NCBI GenBank assembly: GCA_000471925.1
Contig: CP006667.1
Location: 4,216,001-4,280,000, forward strand
DNA length: 64,000 bases
Direction of reading: 5' to 3'
From: Ralstonia pickettii DTP0602
GTDB taxonomy: Bacteria; Pseudomonadota; Gammaproteobacteria; Burkholderiales; Burkholderiaceae
Position numbers and translations under genes: made by a program
Notes under the pieces: model-generated
Seen by the model: only the letters and a program-made list of their open reading frames with translations
The model's database searches: none
Told to the model about the DNA's origin: nothing
In this document: piece after piece, positions 1-15,195 of the stretch
Layout: every line of letters begins with the position of its first letter
Position numbering within the stretch: the stretch's first letter is position 1

Positions 1-554
1 GCTCGACCGGCGTTGCGCGCCCGAAGATCGTGACCGAGACGCGCAGGCGCGACTTCTCGTAGTTCACTTCCTCGACGTTGCCGTTGAAGTCGGTGAACGG
101 GCCATCCTTGACCCGCACCATTTCGCCCACTTCGAACAGCGTCTTGGGACGCGGTTTCTCGACCCCTTCCTGCATCTGGGTCATGATCTTGTCGACTTCG
201 CGCTGCGAAATCGGGCTCGGGCGGTTGCGGGCGCCGCCCACGAAGCCGGTGACCTTGCTGGTGTTCTTCACCAGGTGCCAGGTTTCGTCGGTCATTTCCA
301 TTTCCACCAGCACGTAGCCCGGGAAGAAACGGCGTTCGGTGACCGACTTGTGCCCGCCCTTGATTTCCACGACTTCTTCGGAAGGCACCAGGATGCGGCC
401 AAACTTGTCCTGCATCTCGGCGCGCTCGATGCGCTCCTGCAGCGCGCGTTGCACGCTCTTCTCCATACCGGAGTAGGCATGCACGACATACCAGCGCTTC
501 TTCGACGAAGGCGATTCCGGCGCGGTGGTTTCCTGCTGAGCGTTATCCGTCATG
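1..554 (-). CDS. nusG: Transcription termination/antitermination protein NusG (3' end cut by window)
   Basis: NusG binds RNA polymerase, aids elongation and Rho termination and couples transcription to translation. About 184 residues are visible. The N-terminal NGN domain starts with a run containing WYVVHAYSG, and the C-terminal KOW domain contains [12 protein letters not shown]. The frame is still open at base 1, so only a few last residues are missing. The ATG at 554-552 lies just behind the secE stop at 564, as in the usual secE-nusG operon. Identity rests on sequence features and on this conserved order. Confidence 0.97.
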
Positions 555-563
555 TGCTACCTC

Positions 564-944
564 TTATTTCCAGCCCAACACGAGCGAGAAGACGATCCAC
601 TCGATGAGCTTGTCCGCCGACCACAGGAACAGTGCCATGATGACGACAAAGACGAAGACCAGTCCCGTCATCTGCCCGGACTCCTTGCGCGTCGGCCAGA
701 CGACCTTGCGAACTTCCCGGTACGATTCCTTGGCGAACCCGATAAAGTCCTTGCCTGGTGCCGACACCAGCGCAACCACGATACCCAGTGCAATGCCGCC
801 GAACAGCGCAGCGCCACGTACATAAGACGGTTGCTGTGCTAGTGCATAGAAACCGATGACACCGGCAACCACCAGCAGCACCGCGACGCCGAGCATCCAC
901 TTGCCGCTGTTGGCGTTCACGGTTTCAACATTGGGATTGGCCAT
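564..944 (-). CDS. secE: Protein translocase subunit SecE
   Basis: Small membrane subunit of the SecYEG translocon. The 126-residue form starts MANPNVETVN and has three hydrophobic stretches (about residues 17-37, 45-65 and 90-124), with the conserved region rich in RKVVWPTR before the last one. An upstream in-frame start at 953 would add only three residues; the ATG at 944 gives the usual SecE beginning. It lies between tRNA-Trp and nusG, the standard bacterial order. Confidence 0.95.
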   Translation of the reverse strand: MANPNVETVNANSGKWMLGVAVLLVVAGVIGFYALAQQPSYVRGAALFGGIALGIVVALVSAPGKDFIGFAKESYREVRKVVWPTRKESGQMTGLVFVFVVIMALFLWSADKLIEWIVFSLVLGWK

Positions 945-1003
945 GTTTCGCAAACGAGACTAAGCCGCGTCACGATTGTTCTTCGCGACGCGGCTGATTG
1001 ATT

Positions 1004-1079
1004 TGGCAGGGGCAGAGGGAATCGAACCCCCAACCTTCGGTTTTGGAGACCGACGCTCTGCCAGTTGAGCTATACCCCT
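1004..1079 (-). tRNA. tRNA-Trp (anticodon CCA)
   Basis: The minus-strand sequence folds as a cloverleaf of 76 nt with the 3' CCA encoded. The anticodon loop carries CCA and the T arm contains GGTTCGATTCC. It sits between tuf and secE, where tRNA-Trp is usually found in beta- and gammaproteobacteria. Confidence 0.97.
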
Positions 1080-1163
1080 AAAACAACTGGGGGCCGACGC
1101 ACGCGCCAACCCCTTTCTGGCAACGAACGCGGCCGGTTGGTGCCGCGTTCGCTATCGAACAAC

Positions 1164-2354
1164 TTAGTCGAGGATCTTTGCCACGACGCCGGCGCCGACG
1201 GTACGGCCGCCTTCACGGATAGCGAAGCGCAGGCCTTCTTCCATGGCGATCGGGGCGATCAGCTTGACGGTGATCGACACGTTGTCACCCGGCATCACCA
1301 TTTCCTTGTCCGCCGGCAGCTCGATCGAGCCGGTCACGTCGGTGGTACGGAAGTAGAACTGCGGGCGGTAGTTGTTGAAGAACGGGGTGTGACGGCCGCC
1401 TTCGTCCTTCGACAGGATGTACACCTCGCCGGTGAAGTGGGTGTGCGGCTTGATCGAACCCGGCTTGCACAGCACTTGGCCGCGCTCGACGTCTTCACGC
1501 TTGGTACCGCGCAGCAGCAGGCCGACGTTGTCGCCAGCTTGACCCTGGTCCAGCAGCTTGCGGAACATTTCCACGCCGGTGCAGGTGGTCTTCACGGTCG
1601 GGCGGATACCGACGATTTCGATTTCTTCGCCGACCTTGATCACGCCACGCTCGATACGGCCGGTCACCACGGTGCCGCGACCCGAGATCGAGAACACGTC
1701 TTCCACCGGCATCAGGAAGGTACCGTCAACGGCACGCTCCGGCGTCGGGATGTAGTTGTCCAGGGCGTCGGCCAGGTTCATGATGGCCACTTCGCCCAGC
1801 TCGCCCTTGTCGCCTTCCAGCGCCAGCTTGGCCGAACCCTTGATGATCGGGGTGTCGTCGCCGGGGAACTCGTACTTCGACAGCAGCTCGCGAACTTCCA
1901 TCTCGACCAGCTCGAGCAGTTCAGCGTCGTCCACCATGTCGCACTTGTTCAGGAACACGATGATGTAAGGCACGCCAACCTGGCGGGCCAGCAGGATGTG
2001 CTCACGCGTTTGCGGCATCGGGCCGTCAGCGGCCGAGCACACCAGGATTGCGCCGTCCATCTGGGCAGCACCCGTGATCATGTTCTTCACATAGTCAGCG
2101 TGGCCCGGGCAGTCAACGTGCGCGTAGTGGCGGTTGGCCGTTTCGTACTCGACGTGGGCGGTATTGATGGTAATACCGCGTGCCTTTTCTTCCGGCGCTG
2201 CGTCGATTTCGTCGTACTTTTTGGCGGCACCACCGAACTTCGCAGCCAGCACCGTAGCGATCGCTGCCGTCAGCGTGGTCTTGCCATGGTCAACGTGACC
2301 AATCGTACCAACGTTCACGTGCGGCTTGGTCCGCTCGAACTTTTCCTTTGCCAT
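1164..2354 (-). CDS. tuf: Translation elongation factor Tu
   Basis: EF-Tu delivers aminoacyl-tRNA to the ribosome as a GTP complex. The 396 residues match the family length. Visible motifs are the P loop GHVDHGKT (residues 19-26), the switch II DCPGH and the guanine-specifying NKCD. The ATG at 2354 gives the standard N-terminus [12 protein letters not shown]. The gene follows three tRNA genes and precedes tRNA-Trp-secE-nusG, so it is probably co-transcribed from the promoter upstream of tRNA-Tyr. A second tuf copy is usual in these bacteria but is not in this window. Confidence 0.98.
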   Translation of the reverse strand: MAKEKFERTKPHVNVGTIGHVDHGKTTLTAAIATVLAAKFGGAAKKYDEIDAAPEEKARGITINTAHVEYETANRHYAHVDCPGHADYVKNMITGAAQMDGAILVCSAADGPMPQTREHILLARQVGVPYIIVFLNKCDMVDDAELLELVEMEVRELLSKYEFPGDDTPIIKGSAKLALEGDKGELGEVAIMNLADALDNYIPTPERAVDGTFLMPVEDVFSISGRGTVVTGRIERGVIKVGEEIEIVGIRPTVKTTCTGVEMFRKLLDQGQAGDNVGLLLRGTKREDVERGQVLCKPGSIKPHTHFTGEVYILSKDEGGRHTPFFNNYRPQFYFRTTDVTGSIELPADKEMVMPGDNVSITVKLIAPIAMEEGLRFAIREGGRTVGAGVVAKILD

Positions 2355-2398
2355 TTCGCGACTCCTGTCTCGGTAGCGATATTGCCAGTGCGTGGTAT

Positions 2399-2473
<75 letters not shown>

Positions 2474-2510
2474 GAAACTTGACGTACTACTTTGACAGCA
2501 ACCGCGCGAC

Positions 2511-2584
2511 TGGAGCGGGTGAAGGGAATCGAACCCTCGTCGTAAGCTTGGAAGGCTTCTGCTCTACCATTGAGCTACACCCGC
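2511..2584 (-). tRNA. tRNA-Gly (anticodon TCC)
   Basis: Cloverleaf of 74 nt on the minus strand with encoded CCA. The acceptor pairs GCGGGTG with CACCCGC and the anticodon is TCC. It is the middle gene of the Tyr-Gly-Thr cluster upstream of tuf. Confidence 0.97.
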
Positions 2585-2635
2585 CCGGTTCTTTCCTGCT
2601 TCTTCACCGGCACTGCCGGCTGCTGTCTTACATTC

Positions 2636-2721
2636 TGGTGGAGAGGGCTGGATTCGAACCAGCGTAGGCGTAAGCCAACAGATTTACAGTCTGCCCCCTT
2701 TAGCCACTCGGGCACCTCTCC
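2636..2721 (-). tRNA. tRNA-Tyr (anticodon GTA)
   Basis: Class II tRNA of 86 nt on the minus strand with a long variable arm, anticodon GTA and encoded CCA. It is the first gene of the tRNA-tuf unit and follows the promoter at 2736-2764. Confidence 0.97.
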
Positions 2722-2735
2722 GCAGAGAACTATCG

Positions 2736-2764
2736 ATTATGGGGCTGTTCACCTCGCCTGTCAA
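2736..2764 (-). promoter_or_regulatory. Sigma-70 promoter of the tRNA-Tyr/Gly/Thr-tuf operon
   Basis: On the minus strand there is a perfect -35 TTGACA (2764-2759), a 17-nt spacer and a -10 CATAAT (2741-2736). It ends 14 nt before the first base of tRNA-Tyr, so the transcript leader would be very short, as is usual for stable RNA genes. Confidence 0.88.
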
Positions 2765-2963
2765 GCACTTTCCGTTGCGGATGCTGTACTTGTTCAGACT
2801 AGGGAAGGCGTTCCAGCGTGGCGCTTGACGCCGCCTGATCGCTCCCACAAGCGCAGTTTAGATTTCTGCGTTCTCACCCTATAGGGCTTTCCGGCGCAGC
2901 TCCTGGACGCTCTTAGGCCGCCTGGCGGGCGCCGGCGGCACGCACACCGACAACCGGAAAAGA

Positions 2964-3000
2964 CAAAACCCCTCGCAGCATCAGCTGTCGAGGGGTTTTG
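2964..3000 (-). terminator. Rho-independent terminator of the rRNA operon
   Basis: The inverted repeat CAAAACCCCTCG / CGAGGGGTTTTG (2964-2974 with 2989-3000) lies just past the 3' end of the 5S gene. Read on the minus strand it gives a GC-rich stem flanked by T-runs. Confidence 0.88.
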
Positions 3001-3009
3001 CGGTATAAG

Positions 3010-3126
3010 AGCCTGGCGATGACCTACTTTCACACGGGTAATCCGCACTATCATCGGCGCGGAGTCGTTTCACGGACCTGTTCGGGATGGGAAGGGGTGG
3101 TTCCAACTCGCTATGGTCACCAGGCA
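3010..3126 (-). rRNA. rrf: 5S ribosomal RNA
   Basis: The minus strand starts TGCCTGGTGACCATAGCG and contains the typical CCCATCCCGAACAG loop. Its ends (GCCTGGC) pair with each other. It is the last gene of the operon and is followed directly by the terminator. End positions are uncertain by a few bases. Confidence 0.95.
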
Positions 3127-3253
3127 TAAGGGGTTGCAACGCTGGGGTTGAGGCCAACGCTGCGAATAGGGATGTAGTTGGGGTTGTGCGTCTTGTGTCA
3201 ACTGTTTCGGCACAGTCGCGATCACACACACCAGGTAAAACACACTGGTTATA

Positions 3254-6131
<2,878 letters not shown>

Positions 6132-6315
6132 CTATAACGAGTGTGTCTCGATCGCTCGAAGACCTCGCTACAGGATGAGTTCTCGCATTTGTGCCGTATT
6201 CCAAGTCATCTTTCGATCACTTAAATACATTTTGGTTGATACAATCACAACCCGGTATCGCGTTGGTACTGCAGCGTCTCATCAACGCTCGCGCGACACC
6301 TTTACTACATCCCAT

Positions 6316-6329
6316 ATTGTTAAAGAACA
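6316..6329 (-). promoter_or_regulatory. boxA antitermination site before 23S
   Basis: On the minus strand TGTTCTTTAACAAT lies in the spacer between tRNA-Ala and 23S. It matches the boxA consensus TGCTCTTTAACA closely. BoxA recruits the NusB/NusE complex for rRNA antitermination. Confidence 0.7.
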
Positions 6330-6427
6330 GCCGATCTTGCGATCGCTTGGCAATGCCAAATGCAAACGCTCAATGCTAAGCGCTTGCATTTGACCACCAA
6401 TCCAAGGTACCAGGCCCATCGAAGCGA

Positions 6428-6503
6428 TGGTGGAGGATGACGGGATCGAACCGACGACCCCCTGCTTGCAAAGCAGGTGCTCTCCCAGCTGAGCTAATCC
6501 CCC
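6428..6503 (-). tRNA. tRNA-Ala (anticodon TGC), rRNA spacer
   Basis: Cloverleaf of 76 nt on the minus strand with encoded CCA. The anticodon loop is TTTGCAA, giving TGC. It is the second tRNA of the 16S-23S spacer. Confidence 0.97.
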
Positions 6504-6515
6504 GCATGGATAACT

Positions 6516-6592
6516 TGGTGGGTCTGGTAGGACTTGAACCTACGACCCCCGCCTTATCAAGACGGTGCTCTAACCACCTGAGCTACAGACCC
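6516..6592 (-). tRNA. tRNA-Ile (anticodon GAT), rRNA spacer
   Basis: Cloverleaf of 77 nt on the minus strand with encoded CCA. The acceptor pairs GGGTCTG with CAGACCC and the anticodon is GAT. It is the first tRNA after 16S, the usual Ile-Ala order. Confidence 0.97.
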
Positions 6593-6654
6593 TTGGCTGT
6601 AACAGCAAACAAACCGATAAGTGTGAACGCTAGGCTTGAGACACAAGCCTCTGG

Positions 6655-8187
<1,533 letters not shown>

Positions 8188-8592
8188 ATCTCTGTGTGGA
8201 CCCTCGCGGGTCCTCGCTCTTTCGAGCGGTCGCTCACTCTCAGAAAACTGACTGACCAGATCCGAAGATCCAGTCACGTTTTGCTGTGCGAGCACTGATA
8301 ACTTTTGAAGCAACACTGTCCGAAGACAGCGGCGTCCGCTACCCAGCGCCCACACTTATCGGTTGTTTGGTTGTTAAAGAACCCGGTCTTTCGACCTCGC
8401 CTCCGGCTTTGCCGTTTGCGTCGCTGCGTCAGCAGCAGAGAAAGAGATTATGCAGAGCTTTCTTCGTTTCGTCAACCGTTTCAGCAATCTTTTTTTGCTG
8501 CGGTCAGCGCTGCAAACCTCGCTGCGCCAACCTCCCGGCCGACCCCGCAACCCTTGCTGCGCCTGCTTTGCAGCGCTGCGTTGTGTTGCGAG
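8188..8592 (-). promoter_or_regulatory. rRNA operon leader with boxA and 16S processing stem
   Basis: This is the transcribed leader between the P1 start (about 8592) and 16S. It holds a boxA-like TTCTTTAACAA on the minus strand (8371-8381). Next to it, 8351-8363 (cacacttatcggt) is an exact inverted match to 6613-6625 behind 16S. That pair can form the long stem that RNase III cuts to release pre-16S. I see no protein gene here. Confidence 0.75.
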
Positions 8593-8599
8593 GGGGCGA

Positions 8600-8628
8600 A
8601 TATTATGGGAGCCATGCGGGCTTGGCAA
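8600..8628 (-). promoter_or_regulatory. rRNA operon P1 promoter
   Basis: On the minus strand: -35 TTGCCA (8628-8623), a 17-nt spacer and -10 TAATAT (8605-8600), followed by a GC-rich discriminator. A GC-rich discriminator is typical of stringently controlled rRNA promoters. The bases upstream (about 8630-8660) are relatively AT-rich and could be an UP element. Confidence 0.85.
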
Positions 8629-8810
8629 GCGATTTCGCGAAATAATTCGCGGAATCGACAAAAGCGGCGTGTACGCCTCAAATGTCGTGATGGCGACAGC
8701 TTCCTGCCGAGGCTCGGCTTAAGCTGATGCCAAGGCGCTGCCCCAACCCGAACCGCCTTCTCTTCTATATATAGGCGTCGAATACGATCAGAGCAGTTGA
8801 AGGAGACAAG

Positions 8811-10514
<1,704 letters not shown>

Positions 10515-10536
10515 GCGAACATCAGCGGGATCATCC

Positions 10537-10923
10537 ATGACCATCCGAATCGTAAAACTGGGTTCGCCACGCGCGGCCGATGAAGGCCTGCGCATCGGCA
10601 CGGTACGGCGGCCGCCGCGCGGCGTGCCCAAGTCCGAGTTTGCCAGCCGCGATTTCTACGATGTCTGGTATCCCGCGCTGTCGCCTTCGCCTGAACTGGT
10701 GGCACAGGCGCTGGCGGCCAGCGACGACAAGGAATGGCGCGCGTTCGTCAGGCACTTCCGCAAGGAAATGGCCGAACCCGAAGCGAGCCGTACGCTCGAC
10801 CTGCTGGCCGCGCTGTCGCACCAGACCAACTTCTCAGTGGGTTGCTATTGCGAAGATGAGGCGCATTGCCATCGGTCCATACTGCGCGAGTTGCTGGCCG
10901 AACGTGGGGCCGTGATCGGCTGA
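10537..10923 (+). CDS. DUF488 (YeaO-like) family protein
   Basis: Small cytoplasmic protein of 128 residues. The family pattern is visible: LGSPRAADEGLRIGTVRRPPRG near the N-terminus, then DVWYPALSPSPEL, then a C-terminal CYCEDEAHCHR that holds conserved Cys and His. The function of DUF488 is not established; metal or nucleic-acid binding has been guessed for the family. The ATG at 10537 lies 23 bp behind the ligase gene, so the two may be co-transcribed. An upstream in-frame start at 10468 would overlap the ligase and is less likely. Confidence 0.8.
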   Translation: MTIRIVKLGSPRAADEGLRIGTVRRPPRGVPKSEFASRDFYDVWYPALSPSPELVAQALAASDDKEWRAFVRHFRKEMAEPEASRTLDLLAALSHQTNFSVGCYCEDEAHCHRSILRELLAERGAVIG

Positions 10924-10978
10924 TCCTACGCTGTGCCGGGGGCAACCCCGGAGATCCCTTCCCAGCATTCGCAATCCG

Positions 10979-12223
10979 ATGGCCCTGAACGTAGTCTGGC
11001 TCGGTTTTTTCCTGATTTCCTTCCTCGCCGCCTGCATCCGCCTGGCCAGCGGCGACCTTGCCGTCTTCCCGGCGATGCTGGCCAGCCTGTTCGACAGCGC
11101 GCGCACGGCCTTCGAGATCGCGCTTGGCCTGGCCGGGGTGATGAGCTTGTGGCTGGGCATCATGCGCATCGGCGAGCGCGCCGGCGTGGTCGATGCCTTT
11201 GCGCGGCTGGTGAACCCGCTGCTGCGCCATTTCTTTCCCGGCGTGCCACAGGGCCACCCGGCGCAGGGCGCGATGATGATGAACGTGTCGGCCAACCTGC
11301 TCGGCCTGGACAACGCCGCCACGCCGCTCGGCCTGAACGCCATGCGCGAGTTGCAGACGCTGAACCGGCGCCCGGACGTCGCCACCGACGCCCAGATCAT
11401 GTTCATTGTGCTGAATACGGCCGGGCTCACGCTGATCCCGACCTCGGTGATTGCGATCCGTCAGGCGATTGCGGTCAAGCAGGGCCTGGTCGGCTTCAAT
11501 GCCGCCGATATCTTCCTGCCGACGCTGCTGGCGACGGGCGGCTCATGCCTGGCGGGGCTGTTGGCGGTGGCCTGGGTACAGCGGCTCAACCTGTTGCAGC
11601 CGGCCGTGCTCGCGGCGTTCGGGCTGGTCGCGGCGCTGCTGGGCGGCATGTTCGCCTGGCTGCACCACGCGCCGCCGGAGCAGGTCGGCAGCGTGACCGC
11701 ACTGGCAGGCGCCGGCTTTATCCTGTCGCTGATCACCCTGTTCCTGGTCTGTGGCGCGCTGCGGCGGGTCAATGTCTACGAAGCCTTTATCGATGGCGCC
11801 AAGGAAGGTTTCGGCGTCGCCGTGCAGATCATTCCTTATCTGGTGGCGATCCTGGTCGCGATCGGATTGTTCCGGGCGACAGGCTGCATGGACGTGCTGA
11901 TGGGCTGGCTCACGCTGGGCTTTGCCTACCTAGGGGTCAATACCGATTTCGTGCCAGCCCTGCCGGTTGGACTGATGAAAATCCTGTCGGGCGCGGGCGC
12001 CCGAGGGCTGATGGTCGACGTGATGACGACCTACGGCGTGGACTCGTTCCAGGGCCGGCTGGCAGCGATCATCCAAGGATCGACCGAAACCACCTTCTAT
12101 GTGCTGGCGGTTTATTTCGGCAGCGTCAATGTGCGCAACACCCGCCATGCGCTCGGTTGTGCGCTGGTGGCGGATGCAGCCGGCATCTTTTGTGCTGTTT
12201 GCGCCGCTTATCTGTTCCGGTAG
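10979..12223 (+). CDS. Fused SpmA/SpmB-type nucleoside-recognition (Gate) membrane protein
   Basis: Inner-membrane protein of 414 residues with at least eight hydrophobic segments. It carries two Gate-type halves. The first half contains MMMNVSANLLGLDNAATPLG and the second TTYGVDSFQGRLAAIIQGSTETT. Both signatures are characteristic of the sporulation-named SpmA and SpmB proteins, fused here in one chain. Such fusions are common in non-sporulating proteobacteria and their substrate is unknown. The start ATG at 10979 lies 55 bp after the DUF488 gene. Confidence 0.85.
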   Translation: MALNVVWLGFFLISFLAACIRLASGDLAVFPAMLASLFDSARTAFEIALGLAGVMSLWLGIMRIGERAGVVDAFARLVNPLLRHFFPGVPQGHPAQGAMMMNVSANLLGLDNAATPLGLNAMRELQTLNRRPDVATDAQIMFIVLNTAGLTLIPTSVIAIRQAIAVKQGLVGFNAADIFLPTLLATGGSCLAGLLAVAWVQRLNLLQPAVLAAFGLVAALLGGMFAWLHHAPPEQVGSVTALAGAGFILSLITLFLVCGALRRVNVYEAFIDGAKEGFGVAVQIIPYLVAILVAIGLFRATGCMDVLMGWLTLGFAYLGVNTDFVPALPVGLMKILSGAGARGLMVDVMTTYGVDSFQGRLAAIIQGSTETTFYVLAVYFGSVNVRNTRHALGCALVADAAGIFCAVCAAYLFR

Positions 12224-12306
12224 TGCATTTCGCGCCGCAAAATTCCACCCTGTTGCATCAACGCAACGCTATTGTGCTTATCGCCAGACATTAACACATG
12301 GACGAC

Positions 12307-12335
12307 TTGGTGCGTCGCAACAAAGCGTGTATAGT
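12307..12335 (+). promoter_or_regulatory. Sigma-70-like promoter of a candidate small RNA
   Basis: -35 TTGGTG (12307-12312), a 17-nt spacer and -10 TATAGT (12330-12335). It lies in a gene-free stretch and points at a terminator only about 60 nt downstream. Confidence 0.6.
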
Positions 12336-12341
12336 GAAGTC

Positions 12342-12400
12342 TGTCTCCTCCACCACCTCGGTGGATTCCAGCCCACGCACAACCTGCGTGGGTTTTTTTT
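12342..12400 (+). ncRNA. Candidate small RNA of about 60 nt
   Basis: Between the promoter and the terminator is a short unit with no ORF. It has a first hairpin TCCACC/GGTGGA with loop ACCTC (12349-12365) and a second hairpin that is the terminator. The 5' part contains CTCCTCC, which is complementary to Shine-Dalgarno sequences. The layout fits an independent sRNA. It could instead be an attenuated leader of the FUSC gene downstream. I cannot name a known family. Confidence 0.55.
12372..12400 (+). terminator. Rho-independent terminator
   Basis: Stem CCCACGCA/TGCGTGGG (12372-12379 with 12385-12392), loop CAACC, followed by eight T (12393-12400). It ends the candidate small RNA and would also stop read-through from the Spm-type gene. 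Confidence 0.88.
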
Positions 12401-12623
12401 GCCCTGTCGCCGGCCACTGCAACCGGCGTTGCTGATATTAGGCGGGACAAGCGCTGAATTTGTGCTTTGCGCACCTCGGCGGGCTTGCGACGCCCAGTAC
12501 CGGTGCAACCACCCGCCGGAAGCGGCCCCGATGCCGGCTTTGTTGCACCGCACCAACCTGTGTCGTAGAGTGGCTAGACGATGGGCGGCCAATCCGGCCC
12601 CGCCTTCGTTACTTCCGGCCCGC

Positions 12624-14735
12624 ATGTTCGCCAACGCCCGCCTGATCCAATACTGGCCCGAAACCGCGCTGCTCCGACGCGGGACCATCTATGCGCTGTC
12701 GTTCCTGGCATTGGCCGGCGTGGGCTGGCTGACCGGCGAGCAGGGCTACCTGTGGTCGGCCACTGCCTCCATCTGGACTTGCCTGGCGGACCGGCCGGGG
12801 ACCGCGTCGGCGCGGTTCTCAAGCGTGGGCGCGGTCGGCATCGGCGGGGCAGTGGCGAGTGCGCTGGGCGCCGCGGTGGCACCCACGCCGTGGCTGGCCG
12901 TGCTGGCCGTCATGGCGGGCGGTCTCGCCGCGGGGCTGGCGGAAACGCGCGGCCAGGCCAGCGCGCTGGCAGCCAAGCTGCTCTATGTGGTGCTGGTGGC
13001 CGCATGCCTGCAGCCGATCACCGGGCCGGACCTGGCAGCACAGGCACTGCAGGGCGGCCTGGACTACCTGCGCGGCGGGGTGTTCGCTTGCGTGGCATGC
13101 CTGGCGCTGATCCCGTCCGCACGCGACGAACGGCCGCGCGCCGAAGTACTGGCCACCTACGATGCCCTGTTGCGGTTCGCCGCGGCGCTGGCGGACACGT
13201 CCCACGGCAGCGACCTTGCCGCTTGCAAACAGGACGTCCGCAACCGGATCGAAGCCGCGCGCCTGGCCATCGCTGCGCGCCGCAGCCTGCGCGACACCTT
13301 CAGCCCACTGCACCATGCCTATGCGGTAGGCGTGGCCGACGCCCTGTTCGCCCTGCTGATCGTTGCCGGCGAACTACGCGAGCGCGCCGGCGCCGTCCAC
13401 GGCCTGCCCCTGCGCCATATCGCACGCAGCGTGGCCGATGCCCGCGAGCAGGTCAGCCAGGCACTGGATCGCCACGCACCCGACCTGCCGGCACTGAGCG
13501 CCGCACTGCGCCACGAACTGCGCCGCCTGACCGCGCCGGGCGCCAACACCGGTGCCCCGCCTTCCTATCACTCAGCGTTATCGGCCCTGGCGCGCCACCC
13601 CGATTTCGATACCTGGCGTGCCGGCTTTGCCTGGCCACGCCGGGGCCTGAGCCATGGCCTCGGCCGCATGCTGCGCGCGCTGGCCGACCACGCGGCACGC
13701 GACGCTCTGGCCGCGCGCCACGCCCTGCGCCTGGCGCTGGCCGGCAGCCTCAGCCTGGTGCCGGCGCAGCTATGGCACCTCGACCACGGCTACTGGGTCG
13801 CGGTGACGGTGATCATGGTGCTCAGCCCGCAGCTGCAGACCACGCGGCAGGTGTCGCTGAAGCGGTTCGCCGGATCGCTGGCTGGCGCGCTGGGCGCATG
13901 CGTGATCGGCCTGCTCCATCCGGCGCCCGCGGTAGCTCTGGGCATCAGCTCGGCCTTCCTGGCCGGCGCCTACGCCAATCGGCTGGCCGGGCAGCCGGGT
14001 GCATTCGCCTTCTGCCTGACGCCGGCGGTGATCCTGTTCTCATGGGTGGGCGCACCGGCCATCGACAGCAGCCACTTTGCCGCGCTGCGGGGGATCGACA
14101 CCGCGCTGGGCTGCCTGATCGCGCTGGCCACGTACTATGTACTGGCCCCGCGTGTGGAAATGTCGCGCGTGTTCCGCCACGCCGTCGACGCGGTGGCGGT
14201 CAATGCGGTCTACCTGCGCGCCGCCCTGGCCGCCAGCCGAGTGGCCGATGCGGCCACGGCGCCGGCCGTGCCGCGCCTGGAAGCCTTGCGCATCGCCGCC
14301 GGCCGTGCATCCACCCGCGCCGAGCACACGCTGGCCCAGTCCGCCGCCGCCCTGGCGCCGGACTATGCGGGCGCCTACCAACGGGTGCATGCGACCGCGC
14401 GCCGCATGGCGGCGCTGGCAGGGGTGGTGCGAGCGGGGGTGGAGTCGGGCGCTTTTACGCTGCCCGCCGGCACCGAAGTGCGCGCGCTGATGGCAATGCT
14501 CGAAGCGCAACTGGCCGAGCTGGCAATGCGCCCGGGCCTGGCCGAGCGCGCCGGCACCGCCGAACCCACGGTCCTGCCGCGCTGCGCCGCAGGCGCCCTC
14601 GACGCCTTCCTGGCCGAGCAGGCCGACTATGCCGCCGCGCATCTCGCCGCCGCGCACGCCGCGGTAGCGGACCTGCGCGCGCTGGGGGTCACCGCGCGCC
14701 CGCCGCTGGGGCGCCGGCGGGCGCACAGTGGCTGA
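12624..14735 (+). CDS. FUSC-family inner-membrane transporter
   Basis: The 703-residue protein has two blocks of membrane helices, one N-terminal (about 20-170) and one central (about 370-520). Each is followed by a long, mostly alpha-helical soluble part. This is the layout of FUSC proteins (YccS and the aromatic-acid exporter AaeB). The opening YWPETALLRRGTIYALSFLA and the second-block HGYWVAVTVIMVLSPQ are typical. The start is unsure: no good ribosome site precedes 12624, and an in-frame ATG at 12531 would add 31 residues. The substrate is unknown. Confidence 0.85.
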   Translation: MFANARLIQYWPETALLRRGTIYALSFLALAGVGWLTGEQGYLWSATASIWTCLADRPGTASARFSSVGAVGIGGAVASALGAAVAPTPWLAVLAVMAGGLAAGLAETRGQASALAAKLLYVVLVAACLQPITGPDLAAQALQGGLDYLRGGVFACVACLALIPSARDERPRAEVLATYDALLRFAAALADTSHGSDLAACKQDVRNRIEAARLAIAARRSLRDTFSPLHHAYAVGVADALFALLIVAGELRERAGAVHGLPLRHIARSVADAREQVSQALDRHAPDLPALSAALRHELRRLTAPGANTGAPPSYHSALSALARHPDFDTWRAGFAWPRRGLSHGLGRMLRALADHAARDALAARHALRLALAGSLSLVPAQLWHLDHGYWVAVTVIMVLSPQLQTTRQVSLKRFAGSLAGALGACVIGLLHPAPAVALGISSAFLAGAYANRLAGQPGAFAFCLTPAVILFSWVGAPAIDSSHFAALRGIDTALGCLIALATYYVLAPRVEMSRVFRHAVDAVAVNAVYLRAALAASRVADAATAPAVPRLEALRIAAGRASTRAEHTLAQSAAALAPDYAGAYQRVHATARRMAALAGVVRAGVESGAFTLPAGTEVRALMAMLEAQLAELAMRPGLAERAGTAEPTVLPRCAAGALDAFLAEQADYAAAHLAAAHAAVADLRALGVTARPPLGRRRAHSG

Positions 14736-14856
14736 TCGAAGGGAAGCAATCTGGCAGCAGCGCCGGCCGCCGACGCACGCGCGGCGAGGGAAGCCTTTAC
14801 GGAACGCGACGATGACCTAGAATGATCTAATACCCGCCGCCAGCACGAGGCACGCC

Positions 14857-15135
14857 ATGTCAGACATCACGTTCCCTCGCAGCCTCCCGACCTACTGCGC
14901 AGCCAGCCTGACGCTGTCCTGTCCCGCCACGGTCAACGGCAGTCCCACCCTCTACTCCGTCACCGCCGAGGCCCTCGAGGCCCATTTCGGCGCGCGCTCG
15001 CCGCGTGAGGAGGACCTGGTCGCCGCGTTCACCAGCAACCGCCAGCGCATCGAGCGCCTGGCCGAAAGCCTGTTCGAGCTGACCGAGGCGCGCGAGATCG
15101 TGCTGCGCAGCGGCCATTTCCGTTTCGCTGGCTGA
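14857..15135 (+). CDS. DUF1488 family protein
   Basis: Small protein of 92 residues. The pattern is that of DUF1488: an N-terminal LTLSCPATVNGSPTLYSVTAEAL, a central acidic helix, and a C-terminal EIVLRSGHFRF. The family is widespread in proteobacteria and has no assigned function. It stands alone between the FUSC gene and the convergent universal stress protein gene. Confidence 0.75.
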   Translation: MSDITFPRSLPTYCAASLTLSCPATVNGSPTLYSVTAEALEAHFGARSPREEDLVAAFTSNRQRIERLAESLFELTEAREIVLRSGHFRFAG

Positions 15136-15195
15136 TCTGCACCGGATTCCGATCGAAGGCGCCAGGGGCGATGCCGCCCCGGCGCCCGCACGCGC

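Noticed and set aside
12581..14815. 744-codon frame overlapping the FUSC gene
   Set aside because: It is Arg/Gly/Pro-rich in the +1 frame; the FUSC frame has membrane helices and family motifs.
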